Shown here: piece after piece, positions 44,271 through 51,967 of the stretch
Layout of the letters: every line of letters starts with the position of its first letter
Numbering within the stretch: the stretch's first letter is position 1
NCBI GenBank assembly: GCA_019638705.1
Contig: JAHBTI010000020.1
Coordinates: 1-61,052 of the forward strand
Origin: Bacteroidota bacterium
Lineage (GTDB): Bacteria > Bacteroidota > Bacteroidia > B-17B0 > Aurantibacillaceae
DNA: 61,052 bases
Direction: 5' to 3'
Program-made: the position numbers and the translations under genes
Notes under the pieces: model-generated
What the model was told of the DNA's origin: nothing
Database searches by the model: none
Seen by the model: the letters and a program-made list of their open reading frames with translations, nothing else

Positions 44271-45764
44271 ATGGAAAAATATGATTTGGTTGTTATCGGT
44301 GGCGGACCAAGCGGATACGCAGGAGCTATGCGCGCTGTTGATTTCGGTAAAAAAGTTTTATTGATAGAAAAAAAACGTGTGGGCGGTGCGGGCGTTTATA
44401 ACGGCGTGCTCAGTTCTAAAACCTTATGGGAACAGGCATTGAAAACCGCTTCCATTCGCGAAGTTATTCCCACTTACGAACCCGATTTTGCAAGTTGGGC
44501 AAAAATTGTGGACGAAGCCGTGTTTGAACGCAAAACCCAAATGACTGTGCATTTAAACTTGCTGCAAAAATTTCACCCCGAAATTTTCTTTTACGAAAAA
44601 GGCACGGCTTTTCTTTTAGACAAACATAACGTTCAAATTACCAAAGAAGACGGTACTGTGCGTAAAGTGTATGCCCAAAATATTTTAATTGCTACGGGCA
44701 GCCGTCCGCGTATTCCTGCAAACATTACGGTTGATGAACAAACCATTGTTACCAGCGACGGTATTCGCAATCTTAAATCGTTTCCAAAAAGTATTGTGGT
44801 GCTGGGTGCAGGTGTAATCGGTTGCGAGTTTGCCACTATTTTTTCCGCGTTCGGAAAAACAAAAGTATTTTTAATTGATAAAGCCGACCGCATTTTACCT
44901 TTTGAAGATGCCGACATTGCCGAAGTGGTAACGGCTAATTTGCAAAAAGACGGCGCATTGGTTCATCACGGCGCATCGCTCAAACGCATGGAAATTAAAA
45001 ATGGCGCAGTGGAATATGAATTGAGTTATAAAGACGGTTCTGCCGAAATTTTTAATGTAGAGAAAGCCTTAATTTCCATTGGTCGTGTGCCCAATGTGGA
45101 AAATTTGGGCTTGGAAAATGCGGGCGTGAAATTAAACGAACGCGGCTCTGTGTGGGACGATGACACGCAAACCAACATCAGCAATATTTACGCGGCGGGC
45201 GATGTAACCACCGAAGTAGCCTTGGTAAATGTGGGCGAGCGCGAAGCGCGACACGCCGTTGTGCGTATGTTTGGGCATACGGTAAAACCGTTGTCGTACA
45301 AAAACATCAGCACCATTATGTTTTTAAATCCCGAAGTGGCGGCGGTGGGTATGAGCGAGCAGGAGTGTGTTGCCAAAGGCATTCCGCATAAGGTGGTGAA
45401 ATTGGATTACACTACCAACGCCCGCGCCATTGCCATGCGCAAAACGCAGGGTTTTTTCAAAATTATTGTAAGCAACGATAACGGTATGCGCATTTTGGGA
45501 ATGCGTGTGGTGGGCGAACACGCGAGCAGTGCCATTCAGGGCGTGGCATATTTAATTCACACCAATCAGGGCATTAAAGAACTGGCAGATATGATGCACC
45601 CGCACCCAAGCATTATTGAGGGCGTGCAGGAATGTTTGCGTATGCTGCTGAACAAATCCATTTACAAACCTTACATTTTTAAAGACCGTTTAAAATGTTT
45701 TGTTTGCGAAAACGGCGTGTGTACCCCCATTGAAACGTTGGTGTCTTCCGACACAAAGATTTGA
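44271..45764 (+). CDS. Dihydrolipoamide dehydrogenase-like flavoprotein lacking the redox disulfide
   Basis: 497 residues. FAD-binding VVIGGGPSGYAGAMRAV (7-23), NAD-binding SIVVLGAGVIGCEFATIFSA (about 180-200), second FAD motif NISNIYAAGDVTTEVALVN and a dimerisation domain with HPHPSIIE (His443, His445, Glu450) all match the lipoamide dehydrogenase family. The family's active-site CxxxxC is absent: positions 41 and 46 are Gly and Val in GGAGVYNGVLSSK. A C-terminal tail carries CFVCENGVC (Cys476, 479, 484). Classical dihydrolipoamide oxidation is therefore unlikely. The real substrate is unknown. Confidence 0.9.
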   Translation: MEKYDLVVIGGGPSGYAGAMRAVDFGKKVLLIEKKRVGGAGVYNGVLSSKTLWEQALKTASIREVIPTYEPDFASWAKIVDEAVFERKTQMTVHLNLLQKFHPEIFFYEKGTAFLLDKHNVQITKEDGTVRKVYAQNILIATGSRPRIPANITVDEQTIVTSDGIRNLKSFPKSIVVLGAGVIGCEFATIFSAFGKTKVFLIDKADRILPFEDADIAEVVTANLQKDGALVHHGASLKRMEIKNGAVEYELSYKDGSAEIFNVEKALISIGRVPNVENLGLENAGVKLNERGSVWDDDTQTNISNIYAAGDVTTEVALVNVGEREARHAVVRMFGHTVKPLSYKNISTIMFLNPEVAAVGMSEQECVAKGIPHKVVKLDYTTNARAIAMRKTQGFFKIIVSNDNGMRILGMRVVGEHASSAIQGVAYLIHTNQGIKELADMMHPHPSIIEGVQECLRMLLNKSIYKPYIFKDRLKCFVCENGVCTPIETLVSSDTKI

Positions 45765-45782
45765 CAGTTTTTATAAATCTTG
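45755..45782 (+). repeat. AAAGATTTGACA repeat with hairpin, left copy
   Basis: AAAGATTTGACA at 45755-45766 overlaps the stop of the flavoprotein gene; AAATCTT at 45776-45782 closes a hairpin. The same 12 bases start the palindrome at 46082, after the small ORF. Confidence 0.7.
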
Positions 45783-45825
45783 CGGAGGGAATAAATCAGC
45801 GGTAAAAAAAGGAAGTAATTAATCT

Positions 45826-46083
45826 ATGAGTGATAACAGTTTACTATACAGTTGTAGTGTTATACTACTCATAATAATACTATTCACATTTACAGTAAGT
45901 AAGAATGTCGGGTATATTAATTTAATAATCTATTTACTGTATTCAAGTATTCTGTATTATGGGTTTTTTTATAAAGGTGAAAATGGAACTTCTTTAGCTT
46001 GGTGGTTTTACTTGTTACTTTTAACAGCACTACATTTAATTTCACTAATAGTTTATTTGCTCATTCATTATTTTAAAAAATAA
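45826..46083 (+). CDS. Tiny membrane protein in an AT-rich island
   Basis: 85 residues with three hydrophobic segments (about 6-24, 29-48, 59-82). No family recognised. The base composition is clearly more AT-rich than the neighbours, and the ORF is framed by two copies of AAAGATTTGACA. Its stop is the first three bases of the 46081 palindrome. It is plausible as a gene but could also be a chance frame in inserted DNA. Confidence 0.5.
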   Translation: MSDNSLLYSCSVILLIIILFTFTVSKNVGYINLIIYLLYSSILYYGFFYKGENGTSLAWWFYLLLLTALHLISLIVYLLIHYFKK

Positions 46084-46118
46084 AGATTTGACAACTTTAT
46101 AAAGTTGTCAAATCTTTA
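46081..46118. repeat. Perfect 38-bp palindrome
   Basis: Centre between 46099 and 46100; left half starts TAAAGATTTGACAAC. No mismatch. It contains the stop codon of the small ORF on the left, and the TTG used as -33 element of the histidine kinase promoter on the right. Confidence 0.95.
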
Positions 46119-46134
46119 AAACCTATTACCTTTG
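46105..46134 (+). promoter_or_regulatory. Predicted promoter of the histidine kinase gene
   Basis: TTG at 46105-46107, 19-base spacer, TACCTTTG at 46127-46134, a full match to the Bacteroidota consensus. The ATG is at 46143, so the message would be nearly leaderless. The -33 element lies in the right arm of the 38-bp palindrome. Confidence 0.6.
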
Positions 46135-46142
46135 ACCCCACT

Positions 46143-47678
46143 ATGAACCAACGTATTCTTACGCTCATATCCGTTTCCTTTTCAGTTGCTATTTTGGTTT
46201 TAATATACTTTCAGGTGTACTGGATTAAAAACGATTTTAATGTGCGCGAAGATGTGTTTAAAAACAAAGTTGATGAAGCCTTAAACAATACCGCCGCTCA
46301 AATGGAAAAATTAGACGCGCGCGGCGGCTACAAAAAAATTACCACACACACGCAAGGCATTGCTTACGGCAAACTTAATTTAAAAGAAAGTAAATCGGTA
46401 GGTTTTAGAGTGCGAGAGGAACTGAGTGTGGACAGCAACGGTGTTCAACGCTCGTTTACTACCAAAGATTTTGATTCAGACTCCTTGTTGCGGTTTGATG
46501 TTTCGGCTTCATCGTTTTTAAAAAACATTAAAGATGAACAAAGCAGAAAGCAAAAGCAGGACAAGGATTTTGCAAACCAAATGGGTTACAGTTTTTTTGA
46601 TATTACTTCTACCAAAAATTTTTATAACGATTACAGGCAAAAAGTGGACACTGCCTTGTTGGATTCTGTGCTAAAAGCCGAATTGGAAAAGAAAAAAATA
46701 TCGGCAAATTATGTGTATTACCTCACTTCATTGTATCCCGGCAGCCCGCACCACAGCAACTTAAAGCACACCGAAAACGTGGCAGATTCTTTGGGTGTGG
46801 TGCAGTACAAAGTTAGTCTTTCGCCGAGTAACCGTTTTATTGACCCTGAATATTTAATTGTGTATTTCCCCACGCAACGCCACGATGTGTTTGAAAGTAT
46901 GTGGCCCCTCTTAATTACCTCTATGGTGGTAATTTTGATTTTGATTTTTTCGTTTTACTTTATTACGCTCAACAGCCTGAAACAAAAAAAATTGTCGGTG
47001 ATTAAAAACGATTTTATTAATAACATGACCCACGAATTTAAAACGCCCATCAGCACCATTTCTCTGGCAAGCGAAATGTTAAGCGATGCAAGCGTTTCGC
47101 AAACCTCAGAAAAACAACAGCGGTATTTAAAAATGATACGCGAAGAAAATAAACGTTTGAGCGTGTTGGTAGAAAGTATTTTGCAAACTTCTATTTTAGA
47201 TAAAGGCGACTTTAAACTCAAACTGAGCGAAGTAAATCTTCATGATATTATAAACACCGCTATTAATAACACGCACTTACTTATTACGCAGCGCGGCGGC
47301 ACTATTCTTACCTCGTTAAACGCCGTAGAACACATATTGCCGGCAGACAAAATTCACCTCACCAATATTATTTTCAACTTAATTGACAATGCCATTAAGT
47401 ATTCCAAAGATGTTCCCGAAATATCCGTTTCTACCTTTAATACCGCCGAAGGCATTATGATACAGATAAAAGACAACGGCATTGGCATTTCAAAAGAAAA
47501 TCAGCGTAAAATTTTTGATAAATTTTACCGTGTGCCCACAGGCAATGTGCACAACGTAAAAGGTTTCGGTTTGGGCTTGTCGTATGTGCTTACGGTGGTA
47601 ATGAAACACGGCGGTACTATTTCGGTAAACAGCGAACTCGGAAAAGGCAGCACATTTAACGTTCACCTCCCGATTTGA
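46143..47678 (+). CDS. Sensor histidine kinase
   Basis: 511 residues. Two membrane helices (about 8-26 and 258-280) frame a periplasmic sensor domain of about 230 residues without a recognised ligand fold. The HisKA domain has MTHEFKTPIST (His297). The ATPase domain has NLIDNAIKYS (N box), IKDNGIGISKENQRKIFDKF (G1/F box) and GFGLGLSYV (G2). It passes phosphate to the response regulator encoded 94 bases downstream. The pair resembles RprX/RprY of Bacteroides in layout, but the signal is unknown. Confidence 0.94.
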   Translation: MNQRILTLISVSFSVAILVLIYFQVYWIKNDFNVREDVFKNKVDEALNNTAAQMEKLDARGGYKKITTHTQGIAYGKLNLKESKSVGFRVREELSVDSNGVQRSFTTKDFDSDSLLRFDVSASSFLKNIKDEQSRKQKQDKDFANQMGYSFFDITSTKNFYNDYRQKVDTALLDSVLKAELEKKKISANYVYYLTSLYPGSPHHSNLKHTENVADSLGVVQYKVSLSPSNRFIDPEYLIVYFPTQRHDVFESMWPLLITSMVVILILIFSFYFITLNSLKQKKLSVIKNDFINNMTHEFKTPISTISLASEMLSDASVSQTSEKQQRYLKMIREENKRLSVLVESILQTSILDKGDFKLKLSEVNLHDIINTAINNTHLLITQRGGTILTSLNAVEHILPADKIHLTNIIFNLIDNAIKYSKDVPEISVSTFNTAEGIMIQIKDNGIGISKENQRKIFDKFYRVPTGNVHNVKGFGLGLSYVLTVVMKHGGTISVNSELGKGSTFNVHLPI

Positions 47679-47772
47679 TAATATGTATTAAAAGTGGTAC
47701 ATTGGCGCACTCATTGATGAGGTTCATTAAGTGAGCGAATAAATTAACATCTAATATTTAAAATTTACTATT

Positions 47773-48471
47773 ATGGAAACTGTAAAACCAAAAATTTTGC
47801 TCGTAGAAGATGACCCAAGCTTGGGACCATTGTTGCAAGAATACTTAGAAGCCAAAGGCTTTGAAACCAAATTAGCCGAAGACGGGAAAAAAGGCAGCGA
47901 TGCCTTTTTTAAAGGAAACTTTGATTTGCTGCTGTTAGATGTGATGATGCCCGTAAAAGACGGATTTGCTTTGGCAAAAGAAATTCGCACGGTAAACAAA
48001 CAAGTACCCATTATTTTCTTGACTGCCAAAAGCATGAAAGAAGATACCATTGACGGGTTTAACGCAGGGGCAGACGATTACATGACCAAACCGTTTGAAA
48101 TGGAAGAACTTTTGATGCGTGTAAATGCCGTATTGCGCCGTACCAACAAAGGGCGTGCCGCCGACAGCGAAGAAACCAAATTCCAAATCGGGGCGTATCA
48201 TTTTGATTCGGAAAAACAGATATTGCAGCGTCAGGGCGAAGAACAGAAATTAACCACTAAAGAAAGTCAGTTGCTGCGCCTGCTTTGCATTCATCAAAAC
48301 GATGTGCTTGACAGAACCTTTGCATTAAAATTTGTGTGGGCTGAAGACAGTTATTTCAACGGGCGCAGTATGGACGTGTATATTGCAAAACTGCGCAAGT
48401 ATTTAAAAGACGATACTAAAATTGAAATCATCAACGTTCACGGCAAAGGCTTTAAGCTGCTGGTGAATTAA
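47773..48471 (+). CDS. OmpR-family response regulator
   Basis: 232 residues. Receiver domain residues 1-120: acidic pocket VEDD, phospho-acceptor Asp56 in LLLLDVMMPVKDG, conserved Lys in MTKPFEMEELL. The C-terminal winged helix (about 130-230) has LTTKESQLLRLLCIHQNDVL and GRSMDVYIAKLRKYLKDD, as in OmpR/PhoB. Partner of the preceding histidine kinase. A strong terminator follows the stop. Confidence 0.95.
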   Translation: METVKPKILLVEDDPSLGPLLQEYLEAKGFETKLAEDGKKGSDAFFKGNFDLLLLDVMMPVKDGFALAKEIRTVNKQVPIIFLTAKSMKEDTIDGFNAGADDYMTKPFEMEELLMRVNAVLRRTNKGRAADSEETKFQIGAYHFDSEKQILQRQGEEQKLTTKESQLLRLLCIHQNDVLDRTFALKFVWAEDSYFNGRSMDVYIAKLRKYLKDDTKIEIINVHGKGFKLLVN

Positions 48472-48493
48472 GAAGAACAGGAATAAAGAAATA

Positions 48494-48524
48494 AAAAAGG
48501 CTTTCGTTTTGAAAGCCTTTTTTG
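48494..48524 (+). terminator. Rho-independent terminator
   Basis: AAAAAGGCTTTC and GAAAGCCTTTTTT with a short loop and T-run, between the response regulator gene and the convergent gene at 48533. The A-run on the other side lets it serve both directions. Confidence 0.88.
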
Positions 48525-48532
48525 TTTCTGAA

Positions 48533-49063
48533 CTAATCCTTCATGTGCTTTAAATTTGCGCCGTACATGGCAAAGAAAACAATGTCAAACACAAGGCAGG
48601 CGGCAATTGTTATTCCCATGAAGGCTGAAGCACTCATGTTTATCATGGCACCGAAAACTGCAAAAGATGCGCTGCCCATAATAAAAATGCTGGTGTATTG
48701 AATTAATTCGCCCGCCACATAAACAAAAAACCCTTTGCGTTTCAGTTGCCACATTAAAGCTGCACCAAATGCCGAAATGCCCAAAGCAATTAAACTAATG
48801 GCATTGCCTGCAATAAAAACGGGGCTGTCTTGATTGGCGTATAACTCTTCCATTTGCTCGGCTACATCCGAACCATAAAGTTTTTCAACTTGTTCAATGC
48901 TTTCCTCCTGTGTTTCGGCAGAAGCAGGAGTAAGCATACTTAATGCAGATGAGATAAACATATAGCCACAAGCAAGCCATGTTAAAATACACAGCACCGA
49001 TAAAAATTGCGGGCGTTCGTTTTGCGGCATCAAATTTTGATGTTCAATGGTTGTTGTTTCCAT
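48533..49063 (-). CDS. Membrane protein of unknown function
   Basis: 176 residues with about four hydrophobic segments (22-45, 82-105, 112-132, 142-168). A soluble acidic loop of about 35 residues separates the first two (ETQEESIEQVEKLYGSDVAE). I cannot assign a family; the pattern recalls small four-helix membrane proteins common in the phylum. No neighbour gives a functional hint. Confidence 0.75.
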   Translation of the reverse strand: METTTIEHQNLMPQNERPQFLSVLCILTWLACGYMFISSALSMLTPASAETQEESIEQVEKLYGSDVAEQMEELYANQDSPVFIAGNAISLIALGISAFGAALMWQLKRKGFFVYVAGELIQYTSIFIMGSASFAVFGAMINMSASAFMGITIAACLVFDIVFFAMYGANLKHMKD

Positions 49064-49128
49064 ACTGTTTCGTTTTTTTTAAAATTAAAAATAAGACTCT
49101 AAAAATGCCAATAAAAAAACAGAAAAAC

Positions 49129-49370
49129 CAAGAAACTGTTTAAATTTTATTCCATTTTTTTGTTATGTGTTTAACCCCGAAGGGGTAGCATGATTATAAA
49201 AAACAATTAAACCAGAAACAAGAACCCCGAAAGGGGGTGAAATATTAAACCGTACTATATCACCCTTTCAGGGTTTTGTGTTTTGTCTTTTATTATACTA
49301 TAATCATTTCATTCTTTCGGAATTTTTACGCAATAACATTTTTCCGAAATAAAATTTAAACAGTTTCTTG
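49129..49370. repeat. Nested palindrome, MITE-like, with 23-bp terminal inverted repeats
   Basis: The 23 bases at 49129-49151 (start CAAGAAACTGTTTAAATTTT) are a perfect inverted copy of 49348-49370. Inside are further nested arms: ATGATTATA (49190-49198) against TATAATCAT (49299-49307), and AACCCCGAAAGGGGGTGA (from 49222) against TATCACCCTTTCAGGGTT (to 49275). It fills the 348 bases between the membrane protein gene and tRNA-Ala. No ORF or transposase. No clear target-site duplication was seen. Confidence 0.85.
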
Positions 49371-49396
49371 AAATCGGAAAAATAATTTTATTTTTG
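49368..49396 (+). promoter_or_regulatory. Predicted tRNA-Ala promoter
   Basis: TTG at 49368-49370, 18-base spacer, TATTTTTG at 49389-49396, 15 bases before the tRNA. The -33 TTG is the last three bases of the MITE-like element's right terminal repeat. Confidence 0.55.
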
Positions 49397-49411
49397 CTCG
49401 CTCAAAAAATT

Positions 49412-49485
49412 GGGGGATTAGCTCATTTGGCTAGAGCGCTTGCCTGGCAGGCAAGAGGTGACCGGTTCGAATCCGGTATTCTCCA
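49412..49485 (+). tRNA. tRNA-Ala (anticodon GGC)
   Basis: 74 bases. Cloverleaf visible: acceptor GGGGGAT with ATTCTCC including the G3-U70 wobble pair that identifies alanine tRNAs, anticodon stem CTTGC/GCAAG around CTGGCAG, T-arm CCGGTTCGAATCCGG, discriminator A. The CCA end is not encoded. A terminator follows 7 bases later. Confidence 0.97.
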
Positions 49486-49491
49486 CAAACA

Positions 49492-49523
49492 AAAAAGGTT
49501 CTGAATTTTTCAGAACCTTTTTT
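49492..49523 (+). terminator. Rho-independent terminator after tRNA-Ala
   Basis: AAAAAGGTTCTGAA and TTCAGAACCTTTTTT form a hairpin with T-run, just before the convergent MORN-repeat gene. Confidence 0.88.
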
Positions 49524-49537
49524 AATTTTAATGTATT

Positions 49538-50443
49538 CTAATTCTCTGCTTGTGTATCGCCAACATAAATGCCGTTTTTATACACGGCTATGCGCGTTAA
49601 AATGCCGTTCTCATCATACAGGTAGGCTTTGCCGTCTATAAAACGGTTATCTCTGAACACGCCGTCTTTGCTTATTTGTTTGTTTCGGTTGTACAAAATA
49701 TGTCTGCCGTTTAAAATAACAGTCTTTCTTGTTTCATTTTTTACCTCTGCCTCGTTTGGTTTTTCATCGGCTTCCACTTTCACAATGGGCGCATTATCGG
49801 CAGGAATGTCCGATTTTTTCGGTACAGGCTTTTTAGGCTGATATTCTTTTATGGAAGCTACATCAACATTTCCGTCTGCGTAATTTTTTTCGGCTTTTAA
49901 ATCGCCGTTTTCATAATATTCTTTTATTAAACCACTTTCTTTTCCGTTTTCAAAATTTCCTTCAATGGCTAACTGTCCGTTATCGTGATAATACTTTTGA
50001 ATGCCGTCCCGTCTGCCCGAAGCTGTAAACGTAAACTCATGCTGAACTTGTCCGTTATCATAATACAATTTGTAATTACCCACCCAACGGCTGTTTCTCC
50101 ACATTCCCTCCTCGTTTATTTTTCCGTTTTCGTGAAAAGTTTTTGCATAACCGTCAGGGCGACCGTTTACAAAAGTAACACTGCCTTTCATATTACCGTT
50201 GCAAAAATATTCTGTCCAAATGCCCACCTTTTTGTTGCTTTCGTATTTCCCTTCTTCTGCTTTTTGCGTTGCTTTATAGCAGTCGTCGGGTTTGTCTTTT
50301 CCGTAAACAATCCATTTGCCCTGTTTTTTACCCTCTGCATCGGTTTTGTTTATGGTGTCTTTGCCAAGCAATTCAAATGTTTGAGCCTGAGCAGTTACAA
50401 CACCTGCACAGAGAATAATCAATCTTATAAAAAACTTGCTCAT
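49538..50443 (-). CDS. Secreted MORN-repeat (YwqK-like) protein
   Basis: 301 residues with a signal peptide (IRLIILCAGVVTAQAQ). At least seven MORN-type repeats of 20-24 residues, for example YAKTFHENGKINEEGMWRNS, YKLYYDNGQVQHEFTF, IQKYYHDNGQLAIEGNFENG and IKEYYENGDLKAEKNYADG. Database names often call such proteins YwqK-family antitoxins, but here the signal peptide and lack of a toxin gene argue for a periplasmic or surface structural role. Function unknown. Confidence 0.85.
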   Translation of the reverse strand: MSKFFIRLIILCAGVVTAQAQTFELLGKDTINKTDAEGKKQGKWIVYGKDKPDDCYKATQKAEEGKYESNKKVGIWTEYFCNGNMKGSVTFVNGRPDGYAKTFHENGKINEEGMWRNSRWVGNYKLYYDNGQVQHEFTFTASGRRDGIQKYYHDNGQLAIEGNFENGKESGLIKEYYENGDLKAEKNYADGNVDVASIKEYQPKKPVPKKSDIPADNAPIVKVEADEKPNEAEVKNETRKTVILNGRHILYNRNKQISKDGVFRDNRFIDGKAYLYDENGILTRIAVYKNGIYVGDTQAEN

Positions 50444-50547
50444 GTTACTGTTTTGGTTTTTTGTGTTTAAAGATAGAAGTTTTCATTTTCAATTACCCGA
50501 ACATTTGCCCTAAAACATCGTTTTATATAAAAAATACTCATTAATGG

Positions 50548-51630
50548 TTATTTTTTAAGAAAAGGAATTTTTACAACGTTTGCTTTAATGTGTTTATCGC
50601 GGATTACGATAAAAATTTCCGTACCTGTTTTTGCAAAAGCGGTTTCCACATACCCCAAACCAATGGCTTTGTTGAGGCTCGGCGATTGTGTTCCCGAAGT
50701 TACTTTACCTATAATTTTTCCCGAAGCATCGGCTATTTGGTAGTCATGACGCGGAATGCCGCGTTCAATCATTTCAAAACCCACTAATTTTTTTGTAACG
50801 CCTTCGTTTTTTTGTTTTTCAATGGCAGCGCGGTTGGTAAAATCTTTGGTAAATTTTGTAATCCATGCCAAACCTGCTTCCATCGGCGAAGTGGTATCGT
50901 CAATATCGTTTCCGTACAAACAAAATCCCATTTCCAAACGCAGGGTGTCGCGTGCGCCAAGTCCAATTGGTTTAATGTTGTACTCTTTGCCTGCTGCAAA
51001 AATATCGTCCCACATTTTTTCGGCGTATTGATTTTCAAAATAAATTTCAAAACCGCCTGCGCCTGTGTAGCCTGTGTTTGAAATAACAACATTATCCACG
51101 CCGTTAAATTTTCCTTTCACAAAACTGTAATACGGAATGTCAGCCAGTTTCACATCCGTCAGTTTTTGTAAGGCGTAAATGGCATTTGGTCCTTGCACCG
51201 CCAACAACGATGTTTCGTCAGAAATGTTTTTCATTTCTACGTTCCAGGTATCGTGTTGTTTAATCCAGTTCCAGTCTTTATCAATGTTTCCGGCATTTAC
51301 CACCAGCATATACGTTTCTTCATTTATGCGGTAAACAATCAAATCGTCCACAATGCCGCCGTTGTTATTCGGCAGGCAGGAGTATTGCGCTTTTCCGTCA
51401 GTTAAAACCGAAGCATCGTTGCTTGTAACTTTTTGAATTAAATCCAAAGCGTGTTTGCCGCGCAAAATAAATTCGCCCATGTGGCTCACATCAAAAACGC
51501 CCATACTGCTGCGCACAGCCAAATGTTCTTCGTTTAATCCTGAGTAAGAAACGGGCATATTGTATCCCGCAAAAGGCACCATTTTTGCGCCGAGAGAAAT
51601 GTGTTTGTTGGTTAGCGATGTACTTTTCAT
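50548..51630 (-). CDS. gcvT: Aminomethyltransferase (glycine cleavage T protein)
   Basis: 360 residues from the ATG at 51630 ([20 protein letters not shown]); a Met 21 codons upstream adds an unrelated N-terminus. Family landmarks are [87 protein letters not shown] and [19 protein letters not shown]. With P, H and L proteins it splits glycine, passing the methylene group to tetrahydrofolate. No glycine riboswitch is seen upstream, and the other gcv genes are not nearby. Confidence 0.97.
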   Translation of the reverse strand: MKSTSLTNKHISLGAKMVPFAGYNMPVSYSGLNEEHLAVRSSMGVFDVSHMGEFILRGKHALDLIQKVTSNDASVLTDGKAQYSCLPNNNGGIVDDLIVYRINEETYMLVVNAGNIDKDWNWIKQHDTWNVEMKNISDETSLLAVQGPNAIYALQKLTDVKLADIPYYSFVKGKFNGVDNVVISNTGYTGAGGFEIYFENQYAEKMWDDIFAAGKEYNIKPIGLGARDTLRLEMGFCLYGNDIDDTTSPMEAGLAWITKFTKDFTNRAAIEKQKNEGVTKKLVGFEMIERGIPRHDYQIADASGKIIGKVTSGTQSPSLNKAIGLGYVETAFAKTGTEIFIVIRDKHIKANVVKIPFLKK

Positions 51631-51967
51631 ATCAATTTTATCGGCAGCGAAATTAGCAAAAAGCCCATGCTGAGAAAAAAATGCTATCCACAAATTGTTA
51701 CGGTTTGTCTAAAGCCCCCCCTGTTACTTCGGGTAGCCCAAAGAATGAGGGCGTATCCTTGTCATTTCGAGTAGCCGACGACAGGAGGCGTATCGAGAAG
51801 TGATTTTACGGCTTCAGTTCTCTTTTCCACAAACTCGCTCAATAATGACCTGCATTATTGCCGCTGTTTGCAAAGAGGCAGCAAACCTACTTGAACGGAC
51901 AATTCTTTATTGGACTTTAGACAGCCTCTCCGTTGAAAAAGTTGAGAGCTTAGAAACTGTTTAAACT
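51631..51967. repeat. Repeat-rich gap between gcvT and the SprE/PorW gene
   Basis: About 340 bases without a gene. It has two degenerate copies of a GTAGCC...GGCGTATC phrase (about 51732-51758 and 51769-51794), the second inside GTCATTTCGAGTAGCCGACG, a form often seen as half of a palindromic repeat. At 51943-51966 is a solo copy of the terminal arm of the 49129 element (TTAGAAACTGTTTAAACTTT), which runs into the stop of the next gene. The other arms were not found. Confidence 0.55.

Noticed and set aside
49538..50443. Antitoxin label for the YwqK-like MORN protein
   Set aside because: It has a signal peptide and no toxin gene beside it; the antitoxin name is inherited from annotation, not shown here.
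49985..50470. 161-residue open frame opposite the MORN-repeat gene
   Set aside because: Shadow of the repeat-rich gene; hydrophobic low-complexity product, no supporting signal.
51631..51760. Glycine riboswitch upstream of gcvT
   Set aside because: No tandem aptamer-like structure was seen; the region is made of interspersed repeat fragments.
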